Origin: a virus | Reading direction: 5' to 3' (one strand) | Length of the DNA stretch: 27,510 bases | Virus record (IMG/VR): IMGVR_UViG_3300036830_000417 | Span: 1 to 27,510 of that record | Part shown: piece after piece, positions 18,279 to 26,008 of the stretch | Position numbering within the stretch: the first letter of the stretch is position 1 | Layout of the letters: each line of letters begins with the position of its first letter | Notes under the pieces: generated by a model | What the model was told of the DNA's origin: nothing | Database searches by the model: none | What the model saw: only the letters and a program-made list of their open reading frames with translations | Position numbers and translations under genes: made by a program

Positions 18279-18694
18279 GAGAGCAGCGGTAGAACTTATG
18301 GGCCTAGCGTTTGTCTGCAGTAAAGCTACTGACTTGTGATTGGTCTGGCAGTGGTTTGAAGTAAAGCAGCCGTACTTGGGATAGTCCTCGTGCCGACCTG
18401 CAAGAGGGCAGCAGTAGAGGGAATGGTGCGTGTATTGGTTTGTAGCAGAGCAGCAGTAGATGTAACCGTACGTGTGCTCGTTTGCAGCAGTGCCGCTGTA
18501 CTTGGGATAGTGCGCGTGCTAGTGCTAGCACCTGTGTCCAAGGAGGCCGTGCTGGTGATAGTCCTGGTGTTCGTTTGCAGTAAAGCGGCTGTGCTCGTTA
18601 TGGTACGTGTGTTTGTCTGCAAGAGCGCGGCACTAGACGTGATAGTCCTAGAGCTCGTCTGAAGCAAAGCCGCTGTACTTGTTATAGTTCTCGT
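18150..18694 (-). repeat. Tandem repeat of about 42 bp (14 aa), about 13 units
   Basis: Units such as TRTITSTAALLQTN, TRTIPSTAALLQTS and ARPISSTAALLQTN follow each other across the split fibre gene, with one longer unit (TASLDTGASTS). DNA copies vary at silent sites, so the array is old or conserved as protein. Such repeats suit length change by slippage. Confidence 0.75.
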
Positions 18695-19360
18695 ATTTGT
18701 TGTGGATATTGCAGCATTATAGTGAGCAAGGACTCTCGTAGCACTAAGAGCTGTACTGTAAATAGCGGCTTCGTCAATCCTACCAGCGCAAAACTCGCTA
18801 GAAGCATTGAAACAGCCGATCTGAGCAGTGCCAAGCGTGACATTGGCTGTTATCGTCGTTGGGCCTGCAACAAGAGCGCCGTTTACATAAAGACGTAACT
18901 GCGTACCATCATATGTAGCTACGAGGTGATACGTCGTGTTCGTTGAAGCAGCAGAAGCTTCTATAAATGAAGATCCATTGAGGTCTACAGCCCATTTTGA
19001 GCTTGGCGTGTCGTAGTACAGCTCAATGGCCTTATCGGTTAGGGCAGAGCCGATGAAAAAAAGGACAGGGAGTCCCGCCAAACTTGTAAGATTGGTCAGG
19101 CACTCCACGCTCCACGCGCTAGAGCCAGTAGGCAAGCCTGATGTTGGTATCGAGATATAGCCTGTCGTGCCGTTAAGTGTGACCGATGCATCAGTATCCT
19201 GAGTAAGCAAGCTCGACTGATTGAGCGTGAAGCCGCCTGTATAAGTCCCTGCTTGGTTCTGACTTCCTAGGTCTGCTGCTGACGTGCCTGATGTCTCATC
19301 TAGACGATAATAGCGTATCGGACTATCAGACAGAACTGTTGCTCTATAGCTATTTCCCAT
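18326..19360 (-). CDS. LamG-like and repeat fibre, N-terminal part
   Basis: AAAGGAGG lies before the ATG. Residues about 5-215 form a LamG/ConA-type lectin fold: SPIRYYRLDETSGTSAADLG, VECLTNLTS, LVATYDGTQLRLYVNGALVA, GRIDEAAIYSTALSATRVLA, with the classic Y-N-G and D-E-A-x-Y endings. From residue 223 on are tandem 14-residue repeats. The frame stops at 18326 inside a repeat, where a one-base loss shifts the reading frame; the missing end lies at 17781-18278. Probable role: receptor-binding fibre recognising sugars. If the loss is real, this allele is truncated. Confidence 0.75.
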   Translation of the reverse strand: MGNSYRATVLSDSPIRYYRLDETSGTSAADLGSQNQAGTYTGGFTLNQSSLLTQDTDASVTLNGTTGYISIPTSGLPTGSSAWSVECLTNLTSLAGLPVLFFIGSALTDKAIELYYDTPSSKWAVDLNGSSFIEASAASTNTTYHLVATYDGTQLRLYVNGALVAGPTTITANVTLGTAQIGCFNASSEFCAGRIDEAAIYSTALSATRVLAHYNAAISTTNTRTITSTAALLQTSSRTITSSAALLQTNTRTITSTAALLQTNTRTITSTASLDTGASTSTRTIPSTAALLQTSTRTVTSTAALLQTNTRTIPSTAALLQVGTRTIPSTAALLQTTARPITSQ

Positions 19361-19375
19361 TTATCACCTCCTTTC

Positions 19376-19404
19376 TTGCTTAGATTGGCATGTCATGCTA
19401 TACT
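19376..19404 (+). promoter_or_regulatory. Rightward promoter inside late operon
   Basis: TTGCTT (19376-19381), exactly 17 bases, TATACT (19399-19404). It points against the late transcripts and would start at about 19411, adjacent to the ATG at 19412. Confidence 0.55.
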
Positions 19405-19411
19405 ATCGTTC

Positions 19412-19579
19412 ATGAATAAGATACTTAGATTTATTGCTCAGATACGTTGTGAATGGTTTTCCTTGCGTCATGATTGGCAGGTATCTATTGATGATGTTTT
19501 CATCACACATACCTGCAAACGTTGCGGGAAAGTTACGAAACGTGAAAACCATTCTAGGCACCTTCCAATCAGCCGATAA
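19412..19579 (+). CDS. Plus-strand moron, small zinc-type protein, 55 aa
   Basis: A gene in the opposite direction to its neighbours, in the 208-base gap between two tail genes, overlapping the stop of the tailspike gene. No Shine-Dalgarno; the promoter at 19376-19404 predicts a start point at the ATG, i.e. a leaderless message. Sequence MNKILRFIAQIRCEWFSLRH, then HDWQVSIDDVFITHTCKRCG and a KxTKRENHSRH end: a Cys-x2-Cys with nearby His, similar in layout to small prophage zinc proteins such as DUF1660. Independent expression in a lysogen is the usual reason for such an insert. Confidence 0.55.
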   Translation: MNKILRFIAQIRCEWFSLRHDWQVSIDDVFITHTCKRCGKVTKRENHSRHLPISR

Positions 19580-21077
19580 CCATAAATGCAGCACTATATG
19601 TTGTTCCACCTTGCGAATCAGATGGGGCATTTTGTGTTGCAATCTTAAACAACGTACTTGACGCGCTAGATACATACAAACCTAGTGCTGCTGTTGCCGC
19701 GTTTTGTGGTGTGATAACAACAATAGGCGTGTCTAAGTATTCCTCCGCGAAAGTGACACTGGCCTGGTCACCTGCACTTGGCGAGCCGCCACTGCCGAAT
19801 AGCACCATGCCACGAACGTCCGTCCCGTCTATGCTTGAGAAGGTTGGATCAGGCGGTGTCGTGCCGTTATTTGTGAGAGCGGCTAGGACAGGTGCCCCTG
19901 AGATGCCATTGTTAGCTATGAGATGTCTGTCAAGCCGAACATCTCCAATGTGCTCGATGGCACTAGGTGTGATGTAGCTGTCAAGCCCGGTACCCCCTCC
20001 TACATTGCGGTAGTGGTTGTGTGATGCAATGAGGTATGCTGGCTGTCCACCTCCGGTCTGAGTGCCGTTAGCTTCATAGTTGATTGCGGTGGAGAACTCG
20101 GTGCCGCTTGGATTGTTTGGATTGGAGTCCCAGCCGCCTTGAATAGTATTGTTCGTCACGAGGGCTCTCGTCTCAGTCGCACCGCCAAATACGACATTGA
20201 GATGGCGATAATGGTAGCTAGCATTGGGCTCAGTCGTTGAGATGATGTTATCTGTAATAACCGAAGGACGGGGCCCGATGATTGTCGCTCCTATGCCTGA
20301 AATAAAGCCACTGTCAACATTGCTCTGTCCATAATCGTCAATCTTATTATCAATGATGAATGTGTTATAGCAGTTGTCAACTATAATACCGCCTGACAGA
20401 TTATCATAGCAGGAATTGTGAGAGAGAAACCAGCCTGTACCACGATCGACTTTGATGGCTTCAAGTGTTGCGTTGCTAACAATACACTCATCGATATAGC
20501 CATCAATGAGCTTGCCGTCTGTGTCATGGCAGTAGATGCCACGGCCCAAACATGTGTCTATTTTGCACGACTCTATCCTATTTTGCACACACGTATTCGA
20601 TATACTTGATTCTGACCGACCAAGACTAGAGAGCATAATACCGTTATCGTAGCAATTAGTAACGGTACATTCTCTTACCACGGAATTGAAGTTCATGAGG
20701 GTTATGCCGTGTCCAGACAAGTTCCCCAGGTAGTTCCCATCCACAGATAAATCATAGATAAAGATAGGATCGCCACTTGTTGCTTCATCGGTCAGCCACG
20801 CTTGAGAGGCGAGGACAGCTACGAGGCTTGCCCCTTCTGCCATCTTGATCGTTGAGCCATTGGTGCCGATGTACGTACGTTTCCCTCGAAGCTGTATGGT
20901 TGCGTCCGCGATGTATTCCCCGGGTGGGAAGAAGATTACAGAGTCGTCAACGGAAGTATCGATGCAGCGTTGGATAGCGGCAGAATCGAATGTTGATCCG
21001 TCTCCAGTAGCTCCATAGTCGTGAACATTGAAGTTGAGTATTCCATAGCCAGGATCAACATTTGGTGGATAAGGCAT
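19569..21077 (-). CDS. Pectate-lyase-like tailspike, 502 aa
   Basis: Starts MPYPPNVDPGYGILNF; near its N-terminus is the pectate-lyase-3 type entry FNVHDYGATGDGSTFDSAAI followed by QRCIDTSV. The central part has the short beta-strand rhythm with Asn ladders of a right-handed beta-helix (SVVRECTVTNCYDNGIMLSS, ECIVSNATLEAIKVDRGTGW, NTFIIDNKIDDYG). The C-terminal 110 residues (DVRGMVLFGSGGSPS, then VSSASSTLFKIATQ) look like a beta capping or trimerisation domain. Such proteins degrade or bind capsule or wall polysaccharide at the cell surface. Catalytic residues cannot be assigned by eye. Confidence 0.8.
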   Translation of the reverse strand: MPYPPNVDPGYGILNFNVHDYGATGDGSTFDSAAIQRCIDTSVDDSVIFFPPGEYIADATIQLRGKRTYIGTNGSTIKMAEGASLVAVLASQAWLTDEATSGDPIFIYDLSVDGNYLGNLSGHGITLMNFNSVVRECTVTNCYDNGIMLSSLGRSESSISNTCVQNRIESCKIDTCLGRGIYCHDTDGKLIDGYIDECIVSNATLEAIKVDRGTGWFLSHNSCYDNLSGGIIVDNCYNTFIIDNKIDDYGQSNVDSGFISGIGATIIGPRPSVITDNIISTTEPNASYHYRHLNVVFGGATETRALVTNNTIQGGWDSNPNNPSGTEFSTAINYEANGTQTGGGQPAYLIASHNHYRNVGGGTGLDSYITPSAIEHIGDVRLDRHLIANNGISGAPVLAALTNNGTTPPDPTFSSIDGTDVRGMVLFGSGGSPSAGDQASVTFAEEYLDTPIVVITPQNAATAALGLYVSSASSTLFKIATQNAPSDSQGGTTYSAAFMVIG

Positions 21078-21084
21078 AATACGC

Positions 21085-21438
21085 TCACTTTCCTATTAAA
21101 GAAACGCTGTAGGTCCAACCCGGGGTGGAAGTCCCACCAATGGCCCACCGAAATTGAATGGTCCCACCAAAGGACTGACTGATAGCGAGACCCGCTCCGA
21201 TCGAAGTACTCACCTGAGCAGGGCTAGTTGATTGCACAGCACTTTGCCATATCGGATACCATATGCCATCAACCCCTAATCTATCGATAAAAAACTGTAT
21301 AGTTGGTGAGCTTCCTTGCTTACCCGTGATATTGATATCCACTGCTAGCTCAGCAAAGTTTCCTACGTTGAGAGGCGAGCTGCTGTTCCCTGCTAGGATT
21401 AATTGAGACGGTTGCGTGTAAACTGTTTGTGCGCTCAT
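21085..21438 (-). CDS. Stand-alone beta module, 117 aa
   Basis: The whole protein equals one copy of a module found also in the frameshifted fibre (17781-18278) and in the hub (about 21.8-22.2 kb). Key matches: SQLILAGNSSSPLNVG, VDINITGKQGSSPTIQFFID, RWAIGGTSTPGWTYSVSLIG. GAGGGG lies three bases before the ATG, an unusually short gap. It probably packs with the tailspike and hub as a receptor-binding or adaptor part, inferred from sharing and position. Confidence 0.7.
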   Translation of the reverse strand: MSAQTVYTQPSQLILAGNSSSPLNVGNFAELAVDINITGKQGSSPTIQFFIDRLGVDGIWYPIWQSAVQSTSPAQVSTSIGAGLAISQSFGGTIQFRWAIGGTSTPGWTYSVSLIGK

Positions 21439-21445
21439 TTTCCCC

Positions 21446-24400
21446 TCATTTCAGTGTTGATGCTAAAAGCTTCCATGGCGATCCCACATTCGCTTGTTCC
21501 GTACAAGTAACCATTTGAAAGTAATTTTGTGTTGGTGTGCCACCTTCATATCCTATCTTCTGTGTTGTTGATATACCCGTGATAAGCATAGATGCATCAT
21601 TTATATTGTGTTCTGGAATGAAGACAGGTAAGTATTGGCTTATAGCAAGCGACGGGTTACGTCTCCATGTCTTGAAAGTGATAGTCCTCCCCTGAGTACC
21701 GTATCTCTGAAGCAGGCTATTCCCATAGGCCGTCGCTGCAGCTACGTTGAGGCTCTGACTGCTCACATCTTCCACAACCGCTACAATGCCAAGACCAGCA
21801 CTCTGTGTGTCTAGCGTGCCCATGATCGATATTGAGAAGGCAAAAGACGGTGTTGATCCACCAATTGCCCACCTGAGCCTAGCGATTGCTCCGAGAGCCT
21901 GAGCGATCGTGCCAAACGCCCCTATCGTAGTAGAAACCTGACTAACCGCACTGACGACGCTACTTGACCAGAGATTAGAGTAAATACCGTTAACATCTTT
22001 TCTATCAACAAAAAACTGTATTGTTGGTGTGCTACCTGAAACAGCCGTGATATTGATATCTACTGCTATTCGTCTGCATTTGCTGACATCGACATCACCT
22101 ATATCACTAGAGGATGTATGAGCAGCAGAAGCACTGCTATAGATATTCTGGACAGCAAACGAGCGCCCCATACGTTGAGCAAGCTGCTTTTGCGTGACAG
22201 TATTGGCTAGATTGGTATTATCTACAGTGATGCTCGTTATATACTGGTATGTATAATTTTGAAAGAGAAGTGTATCTGTCTGCTGTAAGACTGTTCCTGA
22301 CGGGTCTTGATCGATGGCATTGCTTCCAGGCGTCCAGTAGAAATTCTTGCCAGTGTCTATGCCTTTGATGCCTACTGTTTGCGCCTGATTGTTGAGCAGA
22401 ATGATAGGAGTAGCTATCAGCTCGCCGCCAAGTGCCCAGGAGGTTGTATTCCCATCCCCAATCTTGATCTCTGATTTGATGCCAGTTGCCACCACGCCAT
22501 TCAAGATCATCTCATTTCTGTAGAGATCTGCTGAGTAGTCCACAGTGAGAGGCCCTGCTAACAGGAGTTTCGGATCGGCACTTTGCAGTATCCATGGTGC
22601 TGGTTGCGCTACACGTGGACCAAAGATGAAGTTGAGATTTTGATCTATGAACTGTGTATAATCCGACTTTTTCGCTAGATCATTTAAATTGTCTGAAATG
22701 TATGTATTGGTATAATCTGCAGTCGGTATGAGTGCGCCAATCCCGATATTTGGATGCAGTGCAGCTACCGTCAGGTCTGTAAGCTGTGGTGTTTGCGTAG
22801 GATCGGTAGAGGTCAGCGTCACTTTTGAGTAAACAACCTTACCTGAGAGGTTGTCCCCTTGAGGTTGCACTCTGAAGTTGTAGAACCGTCCGATTCCGGT
22901 AGCTGATATGATACCAACCTTACCTGCAGCGGATAGAGAGCTGTCTGTAGTCGAGATGAGGTTCACACCGTCTATCCACACATTGATAGCCGCGCCTACC
23001 ATCGTGACATGCAGGCGGTATTTGTAGCCCCTCGTAAGCGTTACGGCTACATCGCCCCCGAGCTGAGTTTTGACGTTGGCCACGACTTTGTAGAGTCGGA
23101 CCTTATTGGTAGTTCCTGTGCTAGAGGAGGCATCGAATACATCTAGCTCATAGAAGTTTGAAGCGTCTGCCCACCTCCAAACGAGGCCAGCCTGATCCGA
23201 CTGGTCAAAGTCGAGATAGATATCAACATCTTTGCAGGTAGGAATGGATGAGAGAAGCAAGAGTGCATTTGTGCCGCCACTCACACTCAGAAGGCTATTG
23301 AGTGTATCCCAGAACCATGTGCCTGCGCTTCCTCCTGTCCTGTTTGATTGTGTATAGTTAGGGCTGCTGTTAGAGCTAAATGTGTCGAGCGTAGGGCTAG
23401 GCTGTGATGTGATACCAGTGATGCCGCCTCCATTCGTGGCGCTCGAGTAGGATGTGCCATCCAAGCTAGTCGAGACTGCTACGCTCGTATTTGCTGGCGT
23501 GGTGGCCACCCAGCTCGAGAGCGTTGAGCCAGCGATGAGGGCATTCGAGAGCGAGAGAAATGGCGCTATCCTTGTGCCTGTACTGCTGAATTGACCTACT
23601 ACGCGCGCGACAAAATAGCGCAATCCAGCCATGACGCTTGCAGCAGGCGTGGCGAGTGTCACTCTGAATTTGACATGGCCCAGGGAATCGCCCACGCTAA
23701 ACCCCGGAATAGGACCACCATTTGTACAGGTTGCGTATGAGCCGCCATTGTTCAGGCTTGCCTCTACAAGGATGGAAGCCAGCCCAGGCACAGATGAAGC
23801 ATCCGCCCACGTGAGAGCGCTATTGCCATAGTGAGACGCACCTGAGATATCGATATTTGGTGATACCCACGTGCCACTCAAGCCAACGGAATTGATGCCG
23901 AAATTGTCAAAGAGACTGATGTACCCATTGCTTGGATCGCCATTCGAGACTCTGAATCCTACATAGCCTGAACCTGTATAGGTGCTATCAGTTGCATTTA
24001 TTGCTAATACATCATCAAAATATACTTGGTGGTTACTTCCATTGGCAATAACTTTAATATGATGTGTTGCTTGTGATGTGAGATTAACGGTAGCGGTGGC
24101 TACCTGTGTTCGCGTGCCTGCTGATGCTGCATTGCTGTTTGAGCCTCTTTGAAGTGAAATAGTCGTGCCAATTATTTGAACTGCATAGGCGTATTGTGCA
24201 TCATAATTGCTTGTGCCTGTTGTGCGATAAAAACACCCGACAATCATTAAAGAATTATCTACATAGACATCGAATTCCATCGTGAAATTTGACCATTGGC
24301 CAGCGAAGTCCATACGTGAGCGTGCTTCTGTGGACTGGTGAACTTCCATCCTGAATTGCTTTGAGTCCACATATTGAAAGCATGAATTGGCATTGTTCGG

Positions 24401-26008
24401 TCCGGTTGCACCACCGCCAAATAAATTTTGACTTCCCAGATTGCCATCATCCCAGTTCTTTACAGCGCCAATGAGATTGAGGAAGCCGAAACCTGTACTA
24501 GCAATCGTATTCGTTAGCGTTCCTGCATTTAGAACACTGTCGGTAGATGCATCATAGAGCACATCTGATTTTGACGCTGTATAGGATGGATTGAGCACTA
24601 ATTTTAGAGAATTAAGGACAGGTGGTGTTTCAGGCGATGCATTCAGATTTTGCGTGAATTCCTCAGCAAACTGAATAGATAGACCCGAAAGAGACGTGCC
24701 TGCTGGTAGAGATGGCAGAGGACTATTATTTGCACATTGAATATACGAATTGCCGCCATTAAGAGAATATTTCAATCCAAAATCTGTATTTTCTGGTGTC
24801 GTTGCATTCCATGTTATAAATGAGTCTCTTAGGATATTAGCATTAGAAATACTATATGGTGCGCTAACGCGATAAGATGCGAGGCTATCATAGGTATTCA
24901 CAACACTCACACTCACACCAGAATAGCCACTTTTTTGCATTTGTTGTGGGGGATTGACATTAAGCGAGCTGCCAAAGAAGGTATTTTTAACAACGCCTCC
25001 ACCATCAACCTCTAGGATATTCTTAATGTATCCTGTGTATGCACCTTGTTCATCACCTTCTACAACAACAGTAGCATATGCGATTGTTTTACCTACTACC
25101 TCATCTAGCAAGAATGAACGTGAGTACCATTGTCCATTTGCTAGGCCTGCAAGATCGGTACCTGGATGAGGTGATTTATTTTGAGCATCGAAGTACGCTC
25201 CGTTGTTGCTGGTAGCTATATCTCGTAAGGCTGTCCCATCGGTAAAAACGAGATCAACACCTATCTTTGCCTCTGGAGAACTGGAGTCGATATAGATGCT
25301 ATAGGTGAGATAGCGACTTGCAACAATCGCTACCGAGCCACTCCAAATCTTGACATACGTGTAGCATTTCGAGACACCTGCTACTGATTGCGTTGCCTGT
25401 ATTTTGATGGTAGGTGTTGCAGTAGGCGTGAGTGTATTCCCGGTGGCTGTGCAATTATTGAGTGAGCCGGTTGAAAATGCTGAAGTGGTATTTTCCAGGA
25501 CGGTAACCTGTCTCCCAGCCAAAGCCAGCTCTAAATCGCCTCCCAAGTTGCCTGTAGCTTGTGTGCCGTTGAGGGTGCCCTGTGCGAAGTCGAGCTGAGA
25601 ATTATCATCCCTCACTGCATAATTGGCTACCACTCCATCTTGCGAAAGGTGGTCGTTGACCATGCTAGCCGCAGCTATGCCTGCATACTGCTGATTGATG
25701 ACTCTATTGGTGGTCTTCTTGCCTGCCAAGAACTCATTATCTATGCAATCAATTGTCCAGGCTAGAGCAACATTTGCTGCATATTTCACAGCGATAGGCT
25801 TGGCTGTAAAACCTGTGTATCTCACACCTTCTAGTGTATCTGTGATGGTGACAGGTTGAAAAGGTGTGAAGTTATAGATATTGTTTGCATCAAGTATGGT
25901 CAGACGTACAGCAGAACGCTCGTCAACCCTATCGTCTAGCTTGTACGTGGTATTGAGCACAGGATAGATTGTGCCTGCTATGGAAGCTGTGAGATTTGTT
26001 GCTGTCAC
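21446..26008 (-). CDS. Baseplate hub / receptor-binding protein, 1520 aa
   Basis: Starts at a GTG overlapping the tape-measure stop (GTGA). The N-terminal 110 residues (YKLDDRVDERSAVRLTILDA, FQPVTITDTLEGVRYTGFTA) resemble tail hub domains. Lectin-like insertions lie at about 528-704 and 898-1049, the second with TCKDVDIYLDFDQSDQAGLV. Three copies of a short NGGSY-type motif (near 413, 750 and 845) mark repeated beta domains. About 1090-1520 returns to a hub-like end (ATAYGNSLLQRYGTQGRTIT, MLITGISTTQKIGYEGG). A beta module shared with the neighbouring genes lies near 1295-1400. Located right after the tape measure, where siphoviruses encode the distal tail and hub. Host adhesion is the likely job. 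Confidence 0.75.
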   Translation of the reverse strand: MTATNLTASIAGTIYPVLNTTYKLDDRVDERSAVRLTILDANNIYNFTPFQPVTITDTLEGVRYTGFTAKPIAVKYAANVALAWTIDCIDNEFLAGKKTTNRVINQQYAGIAAASMVNDHLSQDGVVANYAVRDDNSQLDFAQGTLNGTQATGNLGGDLELALAGRQVTVLENTTSAFSTGSLNNCTATGNTLTPTATPTIKIQATQSVAGVSKCYTYVKIWSGSVAIVASRYLTYSIYIDSSSPEAKIGVDLVFTDGTALRDIATSNNGAYFDAQNKSPHPGTDLAGLANGQWYSRSFLLDEVVGKTIAYATVVVEGDEQGAYTGYIKNILEVDGGGVVKNTFFGSSLNVNPPQQMQKSGYSGVSVSVVNTYDSLASYRVSAPYSISNANILRDSFITWNATTPENTDFGLKYSLNGGNSYIQCANNSPLPSLPAGTSLSGLSIQFAEEFTQNLNASPETPPVLNSLKLVLNPSYTASKSDVLYDASTDSVLNAGTLTNTIASTGFGFLNLIGAVKNWDDGNLGSQNLFGGGATGPNNANSCFQYVDSKQFRMEVHQSTEARSRMDFAGQWSNFTMEFDVYVDNSLMIVGCFYRTTGTSNYDAQYAYAVQIIGTTISLQRGSNSNAASAGTRTQVATATVNLTSQATHHIKVIANGSNHQVYFDDVLAINATDSTYTGSGYVGFRVSNGDPSNGYISLFDNFGINSVGLSGTWVSPNIDISGASHYGNSALTWADASSVPGLASILVEASLNNGGSYATCTNGGPIPGFSVGDSLGHVKFRVTLATPAASVMAGLRYFVARVVGQFSSTGTRIAPFLSLSNALIAGSTLSSWVATTPANTSVAVSTSLDGTSYSSATNGGGITGITSQPSPTLDTFSSNSSPNYTQSNRTGGSAGTWFWDTLNSLLSVSGGTNALLLLSSIPTCKDVDIYLDFDQSDQAGLVWRWADASNFYELDVFDASSSTGTTNKVRLYKVVANVKTQLGGDVAVTLTRGYKYRLHVTMVGAAINVWIDGVNLISTTDSSLSAAGKVGIISATGIGRFYNFRVQPQGDNLSGKVVYSKVTLTSTDPTQTPQLTDLTVAALHPNIGIGALIPTADYTNTYISDNLNDLAKKSDYTQFIDQNLNFIFGPRVAQPAPWILQSADPKLLLAGPLTVDYSADLYRNEMILNGVVATGIKSEIKIGDGNTTSWALGGELIATPIILLNNQAQTVGIKGIDTGKNFYWTPGSNAIDQDPSGTVLQQTDTLLFQNYTYQYITSITVDNTNLANTVTQKQLAQRMGRSFAVQNIYSSASAAHTSSSDIGDVDVSKCRRIAVDINITAVSGSTPTIQFFVDRKDVNGIYSNLWSSSVVSAVSQVSTTIGAFGTIAQALGAIARLRWAIGGSTPSFAFSISIMGTLDTQSAGLGIVAVVEDVSSQSLNVAAATAYGNSLLQRYGTQGRTITFKTWRRNPSLAISQYLPVFIPEHNINDASMLITGISTTQKIGYEGGTPTQNYFQMVTCTEQANVGSPWKLLASTLK

